A DNA stretch of 64,000 nucleotides from Gossypium raimondii (taxonomy: Eukaryota; Streptophyta; Magnoliopsida; Malvales; Malvaceae), in contig NC_068576.1 in assembly GCF_025698545.1 (NCBI RefSeq), positions 54,160,390 to 54,224,389 on the forward strand. Direction: 5' to 3'. The notes beneath the pieces are model-generated. The model was given only the letters and a program-made list of their open reading frames with translations. It was not told the origin of the DNA and searched no databases. Both the position numbers and the translations under genes were made by a program. Shown here piece after piece: positions 1 through 11,530 of this stretch; the stretch's first letter is position 1, and each line of letters opens with the position of its first letter.

Positions 1-3000
1 AGCGGTGGCAGTGAGATTAAATACTGTAGCGTGAGACAAAAAGTAAACTAAACGCACCGCACCGCACCCAATCGCCCATCCAAACTCACCCTAAGTCAAT
101 GAAACAAATTATATTTGGGGTTGCCTCCTCCAACTCTATTTCAGTCTTTAATATTAGGGTTGAATATGATCAAACCCAGTTCCCCGTGCTTTTCAACATC
201 TAAAAAGAGGATTTTATTCTTAAATTTTACATTACTTTGAAAACCTAAAATTCTTTTTAATTGTATTACAAAAGGATGATAAAAACCCGAACTGTTTAAT
301 AGATTTTGGACTCGCAATTTTTTTATTAAAAATTGAATGTGATGTGGGGTAATGTAAATTTTTTCTTTTGTCTGGTGAGTATAAAACGATCATAATAATT
401 GTTTGCCCTGTCCGCTCCACTATATGAATTTATTATTTTATTCTTGTATATATATAAGTATTAAAAGAAGAAAAATATAATAAAATATTATTGAAGAAAA
501 TCTCTATAAATATACTTAAAGAATCATGTTTAAAAAAATTGAAAATATTATAACAAGTGCAAAAATTATAATTAAACCGGAGTGAGATGGAAAGGTGGTA
601 GTGATGTAAAACAAAATATGCCCAAGTATGAATCAGTGTAACAACATCCATCCTAACTCCGGTCCATCTGTATGCGAGTGTTACAGTAGGTTTTGAATAT
701 CAGAGAAAGGAGAAAAAAAACAAAAGGAACCCTTGAATGACGATGTGATATGACTCAACAAAGAGTAGAATATTATAGCCTTTAGATGTGGTACATTTAT
801 TCTTATGATACTTAAAAAGCTTTTTTATATTGGCAAGAGGTTTATTTTGAGTATTATGAAGCATCTTCATGCCGGAGTGTGGAATATAAAAATAATTAAG
901 GATTTTCCAAATAGAAAGGAGTTAAATGATTCATTATAGTTGGTATTTTCTTATCTAGAGAATATTATTTTAGCTTTTGGACTGTTCAATTATAAGGAAT
1001 CATAAATATTTGTTAATATTGAATGGTTATGGTTAAGCTTTAAAGTGATATTTATAAGAAAATGGGTTCATAATAATCGTACACTAACCCTGTACTTAAA
1101 TTTGATTTGATGACAGTCCTAGATGAAGAATACAGAATTTGTCACCTTTTTTTAAAAAAATTAGAATATGGATGACTTATTCCACTTAAAAGTAAACTTT
1201 CGTAATAATGCATTATTTATAACAAACACAACGTAGGGTAGGGATGAGCGTGAAATCTATTAAAGATGAGACAAATTTATTGTTGATGGTGTAAAAAGGA
1301 CGGGGTTTCATTGTTCACTGCATGAACTGTTTCCTGAGTACAAATATGAGAAACTGTATATATTTGGGTGGGGATTGTTTACTTTAAGCTGACAAGATTT
1401 TCTTCTGAGATTGAATTGAAAGATGTGATTTTGAGTTGACGAGACATGGGTGCCTTTCTATTTTTCTATTTTTCTCAACTCCTACGTGTGAATAAAATTG
1501 TAATTAATTTTGAACATAGATTATTGAATTATATATGTTGAGGTACTCTCCCGAGTGACCTTTTTGGGGTTGCAAGACTTGGCTCAGAGAGAAATATAGA
1601 TTTTGCATGAATTGGTGAATAAGGAACTACATATATCGGAGGTGCCTAAAGAATGAAGCCCAGTCATAGGGGCCCTTGGTGATAAAAATCTGGAGGAGGA
1701 GTTAATAAAAATGGACTGGATGTTGTTGATAGTATGGATGAAAAAAGTGGGTCTACTGGCCCAATTTACACTCCGCTGCCCATTTTGAAATATAGATTTT
1801 GTCAAGTGAGTGAAATAAAAATTTACTTCTATAAATATGTTTAATAATGTATATAATCGATTTGTATTTTAATGTTATTAAATAGATTTATAATTGTTTT
1901 ATTTAAATATGAAAATACAAAGGTATTATTATAATATTATTAATTATAATTTAAAAGAAATGGTATTCTTATAATTTCATAAATGAATTAATGATCGAGT
2001 TAAAGGTAATATAATCTCGATAAAGTGTTTAAAGAGGATTATAGGTTTTGACATCACTCTCAACAAATTAAGTCATTACTTTAGACTTTTAATAATATTG
2101 AAATTCATTCTAGTTGCATGTACATTAGCTTACTATAAATCATATTTTAGTATAATAGATTAAATAGTTGCATAAAGTAACCAATATTCTGAATAATTAT
2201 ATTAATTTAATCTTTCATATACAATGTACAATAATAAATATAAAATATAACATTTATATATTATCCTATTTAAATTTAAATAATCGTCGAGAACTAAATT
2301 AAATATATATTTGTAAATATTTTAAAATTTTGAGTTTTAGCTCATTGGCATCTTTTTGTTACAATAACAAGAAATACATAGGTTAGAACGTGCGTTATCA
2401 TCCAATTTACGAGTAAGGGGTCACTATTGTCACAAGTGGCATCAATAATTATTTTTAAGAACTTAAATTATATGGACAATATTTTATTTAAATTAAACAG
2501 TTAATTAAATAAATTATATTAGATTACATGAATAATGTACTTTTAAATAAATTGGATAAACATTTAATTAGATAGCCAAAATTTAAAATTTAAATAAAAT
2601 TTAATTAGATAATGTATCTATTTGATTTTACTTAAATAAAATTTTGATTATTTAATTATATATTATATATGTTATTATTTATTATTTATTTTAAATTTAA
2701 ATTTAAATTTAAATTTTTAAAATAAATTATCAAGTTTTTTTATATTAGATCATTTATCTATTCCATAGAATTAATTGTTATTTTAAATTGCTTTCAAAAT
2801 CACTATTATATATTTTTATTATCTTAAATAATATTTTACTAAAAATAAAATTGAATATAGAGGTTACTATAAATATAACAAGAGTTAATTTTATTTATTG
2901 ACTAGAGTGGAGTAAAATAAACATAAAACTATATAAAAAAATTGAATACTGACAAATTTAATGTGAAAGCAATTTAATTTAATAATATACAATAAATAAC

Positions 3001-5080
3001 CTATAAAAATTAAAATATAAGCTGAATTCAGACTTTAATATTTAAGGTTTAAGCCCACCTCAATAAGTTTTATACATTTGTAATTTATTTTATTTTTCTT
3101 TATATATTATGTAATTTATATGACATAAAATTAAATATATAATAGTATAATAATATGTAAACATTAAAAATATATTGTTTAAGTTTAGAATTTTAATTAA
3201 GAAAATTATATAAAATATTAAATTAATAATTAATTGGATCTAAAACGAGTTTAGATTAGTTATTTACAAATATGGACAAATTTAAACAAAATTTTAGACA
3301 AATATATCCAATCAATCAAGTTAAACTTAGATAAACATAAAATATACTAACATTATATATAATTGGCTTAATCCACAAATTGGTACTTAAATTATACTCT
3401 TTTTCCCATCTTAATATCTAAACTTTTTTTTTGTTATAAGTCACAAGTGATACTTAAACTATTTTTATTTTCCCAAATTGGTACATTTGTTAGTCCAACC
3501 ATTAAATCTATTTAAAAAGAGCTTAATCCACAAATTAGTACCTAAACAGTATCATTTTCTTGAGTTCTTACCTAAACTTTATTGGCTTAATGACTTATTT
3601 ATTCCTCCAACATTTAGAAAAAGAGAGAGTCATTTTAGCTCTTCATTTAATTTCTCGTTTATTTTAAACATTGAACTTGCGCTTTTTTGTCAAATCGCTT
3701 CAAAATGGATGGAAAAGTTAATAAATATTGATTTTTTGACATACACATCACGTGGATGTCACATAAGTAACTAATTAACTTTAAAAAATAAAAATATAGA
3801 ATGCTATTAAATTTATTTAAAAATTTTGTAATATATAAAAATTAAAAAACAAAAAAAAGTATTAAAAATTAATTAATTACTGATGTAGTATCCATGTGAC
3901 ATATATGTCAACGTCAACAAAGTTAATACTTGTTATCTTTTCCATTCATTTTGGGGCTATTTAACAAAAAAAAAAGTGCAAGTTCAAGGGTTAAAAGAGC
4001 CAAAAAGTTAAATGGAGGACTAATATGATTTTTTTATAAAGTTGGAGGGCTAAATAAATAATCATGGCAACTTCTTTTTGGCACAAGTGGTACTTAAACT
4101 ATTCTTTTTATACATATTTTACACCAAAATGTTATATCAATTAAAAAACATTCTAGCCAATAATAAATCACCGTGTCTTACAGACTTAAAAAATTTATTT
4201 ATTTTCTTTTTCTTTACATTATTTTACCCTTCTATTTTTTCCTTTATAATGTCTGATAATACTAATAATGCTCAAAACTTGTCGTTTCGAGATCGAGATA
4301 TGACAATTAAATTCGTTTTTGAATTTCATTGCTTGCTTGCTCAACTTAACCGAATCAAAAAAGTTATTCATCGATCAAAATCAGTGTTTTCAAAACCAGA
4401 CCAACCAGTCGTACCGATAACCGATTGATGTATTGGTCTAGAGATGGGCATTGAATAGATAAACCTGCGAACCGATATAGACCAATTGAACGAAGCTAAA
4501 AAACAAACAGTTAAACCAAATTTCTCTATTTTTATGAATTCTTTTAATAACTTATTTGATCAGATCGAAAACTTGTAGCCTGACTAGTTCAACCTATGGT
4601 CTAGTTCTTAAGGAAGAAAAAGAAAAAAAAAGAGAGAGATAATATTTTTTGTCACATATTAATTCTTAATTATTATTTAAATTACAGAGCTACCAATTTT
4701 GAAATGAAAAAAAGAGCTACCAATTTGTAGATTAAACTTTTCAAAATAAATTTTAAAACAAAAATACCAAGTTTGAAAAAAAGTAATTTAAATACCCTAT
4801 CGTGATAAAAATAAATAAATTAAATGAGTTAAATCTATATAATTTGAATAAGCTGTAGAGTTAAATCTGCAATCATAAAGGAGATATGCGTTTGGTAGTT
4901 GGGTAGCTTAAAAAGTTAAAATCAGATTCATGCTTTTGAGAATCTGAAAATCAAAATTGGATTTAATCTGTAAACAAAATTAAAATTGAAATTAAGCGCA
5001 ATTGTGTATCATCCGATTGTTTTTGGATTGATCCAACTATACAGCCACCATAACTACAAGTTAATAGAATCAGTTATAAC
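1..5080. other. AT-rich intergenic DNA
   Basis: No gene can be supported here. The open frames are short, AT-driven and lack recognisable domains. The stretch contains simple AT-rich repeats (a run of TTTAAA units near 2690-2720) and the foldback element annotated separately at 3588-4066. The surroundings of that element (about 3370-3560 and 4070-4110) hold repeated phrases of the type 'aaattggtacttaaa', which look like a dispersed repeat. The first 100 bases carry a small CGCACCGCACC repeat. Confidence 0.6.
3588..4066. mobile_element. Foldback (MITE-like) element with long inverted arms
   Basis: The left arm (about 3588-3775) reads as the reverse complement of the right arm (about 3885-4066) over roughly 170-180 bases with scattered mismatches. 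For example, 'cttatttattcctccaac' on the left pairs with 'gttggagggctaaataaata' on the right, and the 'atggatggaaaagttaata' stretch pairs with 'ttaatacttgttatcttttc'. An AT-rich spacer of about 110 bases lies between. No transposase frame is present, so this is a non-autonomous hairpin element. The exact ends and target duplication could not be fixed. Confidence 0.65.
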
Positions 5081-5126
5081 CAATCTTTAACCGCCACATA
5101 GCAGGCGGAGGAGATACCAAACCCAA

Positions 5127-5134
5127 TATAAATA
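5127..5134 (+). promoter_or_regulatory. Probable TATA box of the POB1-like gene
   Basis: TATAAATA lies 163 bases upstream of the chosen ATG at 5297, leaving room for a 5' leader of about 130 bases. It is the only good TATA match in the GC-richer DNA that starts near 5085. Positional inference only. Confidence 0.45.
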
Positions 5135-5296
5135 CGGAAATGGAGACCCAACCAACATTTTCAGGTTCGGAAAATAAAAACAGCGCTTTCGTTCTAGGTT
5201 TTGGACTCTGGAAACCTCAATTCCTTCCAACTTTACTTCTCTAATTATATTTCTTACCTCTCTTGCTTTCTGCTTAAGCGCTTTGAGGATTTGGGC

Positions 5297-8035
5297 ATGC
5301 GAGTGCCGGACGCTGATCTTTTTAATCCACAATCGGTTATGGACTCCGACTTCTCACCCGGCGGAGCTTCCGCCTCTGCTTCCGTCGACCCGGACTTTGG
5401 TTTTGCTTTTGACGACAGTAATTTCTCCGATCGGACCCTGAGGATCGAGATCATGCCTGATTTGCCCGAGACTAAATCCGACGGTGGCGGTTGCTGCTCT
5501 ATCGCTGATTGGGCCCGTAATAGGAAGAGACGGAGGGAAGATTTCAAGAAAGAGAACGGTTTGTTCTGTTTTGTTTCTAAGATTAAAATTATTGGTAGTT
5601 TTCCTTTAAAAAGCTTTTTTTTTTTTTAACAATGTAATTAATGTAGTTTTGAACAATTTTTGGGATTCGGTTCATGGCGTTATGCAGATTTTATCGGGCA
5701 AAGTGAGGAGCAAATCTTGAATTGTAACTTGCCATACACGGTGGATGGTGTAACCTATGAGAACCAAGATGAAGAGGCCATGGCAATGGTTGAAGAGTCT
5801 CCTTCTGATATTGGATTGAATTCCAATCAAATTGGTAACTTAAATTACATACATAAATTACTTTTTATCATTTGCTACTCTATATATATTCACACACTTT
5901 TTCAGGTTTCTTCATGTTAATTAAGGTTTTCTTTTTAGTTAAACTTCACGCGAACAACTCAAACTTCCTAGCTTCCTTCACTTTGTTGTTAATTAAGTTT
6001 GGACTATTTCTTCTTTTTGTTAACTGAACTAAAGTTTTTCTTTATGATATAACTAGATTTAAAGTTAGTTTTTCAGTGTGGGGGTATTAGTTACTGTTTG
6101 ATTGCAAGGAATGAGCATTGACATCCGTTTTGATTCATTTATAGGGAATGATTCCATTTACAACAATGATTCATCTAAGAATATGGATTGTTCAAAAGTT
6201 CTAAGAGTCAAGACCATACACATTAGTTCTCCAATTTTAGCAGCAAAAAGTCCTTTCTTTTATAAGGTAAGGGGATGCTGATTGGTTGTTTTCTGTCTTT
6301 GTTATTGGTTTTTGTACTCATGGACTTACTGGTTTGTGCCTCTGCTTGCAGTTGTTTTCAAATGGAATGAAGGAGTCAGAGCAGCGACATGTAACACTCA
6401 GGATACATGCCTCTGGTAAACGCCAGAATATTTTTCCTATTATTGATCATTTGTCTTATTTTTACCTCTCTTGCCATGAATTCCAATGACATTGGTTTGT
6501 TTTCATGTTGGAACCTGTCGAACTTTGTGGTGTTCATTTATGTATTTTTTTCTGATTCTTTGAGCAGAAGAAACAGCTCTCCTAGACCTTCTTAGTTTTA
6601 TGTATAGCAACACCTTATCAACGACCACACCTACTGCCTTGTTAGATGTGTTGATGGCTGCTGACAAATTCGAGGTTGCATCTTGCATGAGATATTGTAG
6701 CCGATTGTTACGGAACCTGCCTATGACCTGTGAATCTGCTTTACTATATTTGGACCTTCCGTCTAGTGTTTTAATGGCTGATGCTGTTCAGCCACTGACA
6801 GATGCTGCAAAGCAGTTTCTTGCTGTGAGATACAAGGATATAACCAAGTGAGTGCCACTATTATTTACAACATTAAATACATAATTATACTTTGAGTAAT
6901 TTCTTAACTGTAACCACAAGGTTGCTTCTTTTGTTATCAATATATGAAAATGGGGCACCCTTTTGTTGATATATATATGGCTTTGTTTTGAAGTTTTACC
7001 CTGCTGCAAAATAGTGGGCATTCTTTAAAAATAACGTGGCAAGAAATGCAGTGTTGCTTGTCCTGTTTATATTTTGCTTATTGGACGTGTATATATGGGT
7101 TCCTTAAGTGGAAAATTTTGTGAAATTAGGTTCAATGTTTCATTAACTGTCGTCTTTTAGGTCTATTGTTGAGTTAATCTCTAGATAATGGACTAACCAG
7201 TTTGCATTGGTTATTTGTCAGGTTCCAGGAGGAGGTACTCAACTTGCCTCTTACTGGTATAGAGGCAGTATTTTCTAGTGACGATCTCCAGGTAGCTTCA
7301 GAGGATGCTGTTTATGACTTTGTGCTGAAATGGGCTCGAACACATTACCCAAAACTGGAGGAGCGACGTGGAATTTTTGCAACACGACTTAGTCGCGTAA
7401 TACGTTTTCCATATATGACTTGCAGAAAGCTGAAAAAGGTTTTAACCTGCATCGACTTTGATCCAGAACTCGCATCCAAGGTTGTGCTTGAAGCTCTCTT
7501 TTTCAAGTCTGAGATGCCACACAGACAACGGGCACTTGCAGCAGAGGAAGCGAATGCCACCTATCGTCGCTTTGTGGAGCGGGCATACAAGTACCGTCCA
7601 GTCAAGGTTGTAGAGTTTGAACTGCCTAGGCAGCAGTGTGTTGTGTACCTGGACCTGAAACGTGAGGAGTGTACACATCTGTTTCCAGCAGGAAGGGTTT
7701 ATTCCCAGGCATTTCATCTTGGAGGACAAGGTTTTTTCTTGTCTGCTCACTGCAACATGGATCAGCAAAGCTCATTCCATTGTTTTGGGCTGTTTTTGGG
7801 AATGCAAGAGAGGGGATCTGTCACATTTGCTGTTGACTATGAGTTTGCGGCAAGGTCAAAGCCAACCGAGGATTATGTAAGCAAGTATAAAGGGAATTAC
7901 ACTTTCACTGGAGGAAAGGCTGTCGGCTATCGTAACCTGTTTGGTATACCCTGGACGGCATTCATGTCAGATGATAGCATTTACTTTATAAACGGCATCC
8001 TCCATCTCAGGGCTGAACTCACTATTAGACAATGA
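5297..8035 (+). CDS. POB1: BTB/POZ-BACK protein, POB1/LRB type (CUL3 substrate adaptor)
   Basis: Six exons: 5297-5558, 5688-5834, 6145-6266, 6352-6415, 6568-6847 and 7222-8035. All introns are GT-AG and the coding length is 1689 nt (562 aa, close to Arabidopsis POB1/LRB2). The acidic N-terminus is followed by a basic nuclear-signal-like cluster, RNRKRRRED, at residues 74-82. A BTB fold covers roughly residues 150-265 ([20 protein letters not shown], then [17 protein letters not shown]). A BACK region follows ([26 protein letters not shown]), then the conserved C-terminal domain ([19 protein letters not shown]). Proteins of this family pair with CULLIN3 and act in the nucleus in ubiquitination, with roles reported in light signalling and control of cell death. 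The start is the first in-frame ATG and matches the family N-terminus; upstream frame extension uses only non-ATG codons. I see no lesion. Exact paralogue identity is inferred. Confidence 0.93.
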
Positions 8036-8843
8036 ATTTGTGAGAAGCTAGTATTTTAGACGTTTTGCTTTATCACCCTCTGCAAATTCCTTCTGAATCC
8101 TTGTAAAATTTTGAATAATTATATCTTATGCATAAAAATATTATGTATGTATATAAAATCTATTTGGCAATCAAATGTAGAACTTGCTAGCCTTCACTGG
8201 TAGTCATCTATCCCGCAATTGGGATGAAGGGTGTGAACTTTTTACATTTTGAACCAAAAAATGAAGCAATTTTTCTACTATAAAATGACTTGGATTAGGA
8301 ATATTCAACTCCAAGCAAAGAGTGCATCTGCTTGAGCCAACAAAGCAAAATCCATGCAAGCAGCAAAAGTGCATCAAAATGGGAAAAGACATGCAAAATC
8401 CATATGATAGGAGAGAAAATGGGGGGCTAAAATAAATTACAATATCCATTCATCGAAATTAATTGGAGAAGGCATTAGCAATGTTACTCGCCCTTTTTCT
8501 GACAACCTTTTTGCCTTTTACACTAACAAATGTACCAAATTTCACAATCATTATTACCAAAATGCTTAGTTCAAACTCTTGAACAGATTCATTTCATCGT
8601 TTATTGTTTGAACCTATAACAGTATAACAGGAATACAAGGCTTTACCCCGTCTGCCAAGAATCATTCAATTTTCACGACTCAAAAGGCATGCATTTTATT
8701 AAAAGAAAAAGAAAAACTTCAAGGCTGAACAATCCTTGCTATGCCAAGGTAGAATCCTATTCCAACATAAAAACATAACATAACCAATGCTCATTTGAAA
8801 CAAACAAGTAAAGCCAGAGTACAACAAACCAAACTCAGAAACC
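8036..8843. other. Convergent 3' intergenic region between POB1-like and 6PGD genes
   Basis: The two genes converge here, so this 0.8-kb interval should hold both 3' untranslated regions. AATAAT and AATAAA-like signals are scattered in it. No further gene is seen. Confidence 0.6.
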
Positions 8844-10331
8844 TCAATTGAGTGCACCAACACCGGCATTACTCTTTTGAGCAGACTTTTTCCACTCTGT
8901 ATGAAACGACCCTGGACGATCGATCCTCTCATAGGTGTGTGCCCCGAACAAGTCCCTCTGTGCCTGCACGAGATTGGCCGGGAGCCTTGCACGCCTATAG
9001 GTATCGAAATAGGCAAGACTAGCACACATTCCTGGTGTGCTGATCCCAGCAGAGATGGCCAACCCCACAACTCTCCTCCAAGCAGCTTGCCTCTGAACCA
9101 TCTCCCTAGCAAACTCAGGGTCTACAACCAAGCTAGCCAAATTGGGGTTCCTCTGGTAAGCCTTCTTGATCCTATCCAAAAACACAGCCCTAATAATACA
9201 CCCACCTTTCCAAATCCTAGCCAACTCTCCAAAGTTCAAATTCCACCCTTTTTCAACACTTTTCGCTCTCAACAAATTCATCCCTTGAGCATAACTGCAT
9301 ATCTTGGACGCATATAAAGCTTGCCTAACATCATCAATCAATCTTTTCTTATCAATTCCTTTTGCTAGGCTCCCAACTTCTTCTTTCAATCCAGCTTCTT
9401 TCAAAACCTCAGCAGCATTTTCCCTCTCCTCCTTTAACCCACTCAAATACCTACAATCCAATGAAGCTGCGATCGTAGGGGCAGCAACAGACAACTCAGC
9501 AGCTTGCTGCACCGTCCATTTCCCGGTACCTTTCATCCCAGTCTTGTCTAAAATCTTATCCACCAAAAACCCATCACTCAAATCATCCTTAACTCTAAAA
9601 ATATCCGATGTTATCTCAATTAAGAAACTTTCAAGCTCACCCCGATTCCATTCAGCAAAAATCTCAGCTAATTCATCATTCGAAAGTCCCCCAACATGTT
9701 TAAGCACGTCATAAGCTTCAGAAATCAACTGCATATCACCGTATTCGATTCCATTATGAACCATTTTAACGAAATTACCAGATCCTCCTTCGCCAATGTA
9801 AGTAACACAAGGCCCATCCTCGACTTGCGCTGCCACTTTTTCAAGTATGTCTTGGATGTTCGAATAAGCCTGGTGAGATCCACCGGGCATCAACGACGGA
9901 CCGTTACGAGCCCCTTCTTCGCCACCGGAAACACCCATACCGAGATAAAGAAGACCCTTATTTGAAACTTCTTGGATTCTTCTCTCGGTGTTCTCATACC
10001 ACTCGTTACCACCATCGATGATACAGTCACCGGGCTCCATATGATCGGATAAAGCAGCAATGGTTTGATCGACGGGTGAACCAGCTTTGACTAAGATAAC
10101 AACAGATCTGGGTCGTTTGATAGAGAGAACGAATTCACGAGGGGTGTAGTGACCGAAGAGTGGGAGTTGGCCTTCGTCTTGGGCTCGCTGAACGGTTTCA
10201 TCGACTTTGGAGGTAGTACGATTGTAGACAGAGATAGGGAAGCCTTTTTCGGCGACGTTTAGAGCGAGGTTTTGGCCCATGACGGCCAAGCCGGCAAGGC
10301 CTATGCGAGAAAGAGCAGGGGATGCTTCCAT
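8844..10331 (-). CDS. PGD: 6-phosphogluconate dehydrogenase, decarboxylating
   Basis: A single uninterrupted frame of 495 codons, matching the intronless state common for plant PGD genes. It oxidises 6-phosphogluconate with NADP+ to ribulose 5-phosphate, CO2 and NADPH, the third step of the oxidative pentose phosphate pathway. The N-terminal Rossmann fold shows the dinucleotide motif GLAVMGQN (residues 14-21) and NRT (about residue 38). Substrate and catalytic motifs follow: GGNEWYENT, GMGVSGGEEGARNGPS, the lysine loop GNFVKMVHNGIEYGDMQ, and the family signature TGMKGTGKW. The C-terminal helical domain is complete and ends GVGALN. There is no obvious transit peptide and no peroxisomal SKL/SKI tail, so a cytosolic (possibly dual) location is inferred. 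The ATG at 10331 gives the usual family start. The leader upstream is pyrimidine-rich. Confidence 0.97.
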   Translation of the reverse strand: MEASPALSRIGLAGLAVMGQNLALNVAEKGFPISVYNRTTSKVDETVQRAQDEGQLPLFGHYTPREFVLSIKRPRSVVILVKAGSPVDQTIAALSDHMEPGDCIIDGGNEWYENTERRIQEVSNKGLLYLGMGVSGGEEGARNGPSLMPGGSHQAYSNIQDILEKVAAQVEDGPCVTYIGEGGSGNFVKMVHNGIEYGDMQLISEAYDVLKHVGGLSNDELAEIFAEWNRGELESFLIEITSDIFRVKDDLSDGFLVDKILDKTGMKGTGKWTVQQAAELSVAAPTIAASLDCRYLSGLKEERENAAEVLKEAGLKEEVGSLAKGIDKKRLIDDVRQALYASKICSYAQGMNLLRAKSVEKGWNLNFGELARIWKGGCIIRAVFLDRIKKAYQRNPNLASLVVDPEFAREMVQRQAAWRRVVGLAISAGISTPGMCASLAYFDTYRRARLPANLVQAQRDLFGAHTYERIDRPGSFHTEWKKSAQKSNAGVGALN

Positions 10332-11530
10332 TTTGGGGGGAGATGGAAAAGAGGGAGGAAATGGGAGGGAGAAAAAAGGGTGTTAGATATATGAATGGAG
10401 AAGGGAAATGGGGGAGGGTTTTGTGAGAGATATTTTGTTAATTTTTAAAGGAAGGAAGGGAGGTGGGAAGGGAAAGAGTTTGGCTTTTTGAAGGAAGGAA
10501 AGATTTTTGTTGAGAGTGACGGACTCGTCGAGGGAGTGAAAGGGCAAATTGGCCTCAACAAACGATGAGAGAGGCGATCTGTTCGAGGAATCGTTACTGA
10601 CGGCTCCCTTATACGGCACCGTCTCAACTGGCACTAAAACAACCTTTGCCAGCGTCGAAAATAGAGGATTTTCTTTTTGGATTAATATCTTATTTGGTAC
10701 CTGAGTTTAGATTACTGTTTAATTTGGTACCCGAGTTTGATTTCCATACAAAAGGCCTATGTGCTCTAGAAAAAAAAAACATAGGTGCTAAATAGGGACA
10801 AAAAGACTCAAAATATTAAATTGAATATTGAAGCCAAATTCAAGTACCAAACAATGTATTAATCTTATTTTTTTCCAAGTTTACAATTATTATTAAATAT
10901 TTTGAAAATAAAATATAAAAATATTGTATTCTAGAAAGATCAAATAAGTAAATAAAAACATTTAACTTAGGTTGTAAAATTTTCGATTCTGAACTTCGGA
11001 TAGTAACGTTCTTCAACACGATTTTGGCATCATTAATTAGACTTCAATTGTGATCAAAAGTAAAAATATTAAATTTTAAATGTGCATAAAGTATAAGGAC
11101 TTAGGAAAAATTAGACCTCTAGGATTTTAGTTACACCGTTGCTGAAAATTTGAGTATTGAGCTTTAGTTAAGTTCCCAGTGATTGATGTTATCAGGACTC
11201 TAGCTTTGCAGCTTAGCAAAATATTTTTGAGAGGTTTAGGAAGAGATTTTGAAGCTATGCTGTGAATGCCGAAATAGTTATTTCATCTTATATCTGTTTA
11301 TATCCTGTACACAAAACTTAAATATAAATAATCACTATCGCCTCCAAAATTGACAAATTCCACGTTAAATTCACAGCTTTGATCCTAAAATTATTCAGTT
11401 CAAACTCTAAAACACAATGCATTACTTAGCAGTAAGGCTAGGCTTTCCATGAATTTCAATGTAGAATTGCCAGGTCAAAGAAAACAAGTCCTCAATGGTG
11501 GAAAAGAATTTTCACTGGTAAATGTGGTTT
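10332..11530. other. Intergenic region upstream of PGD and downstream of the IF-2 gene
   Basis: 10332-10670 is GC-richer and pyrimidine-rich on the minus strand (CT-rich tracts next to the PGD start) and is probably its leader and promoter. A TATATC lies about 60 bases upstream of the ATG. 10670-11500 is AT-rich. 'tttggtacctgagtttag' and 'tttggtacccgagtttga' around 10690-10740 form a short direct repeat of the dispersed kind. No further gene is seen. Confidence 0.5.

Noticed and set aside
5201-5296. A 32-codon N-terminal extension of the POB1-like protein
   Set aside because: It starts with TTG. The ATG at 5297 matches the family.
10383-10634. An 83-codon frame in the PGD leader as an upstream gene
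   Set aside because: It begins with GTG and has no ATG start. Its composition follows the CT-rich leader.
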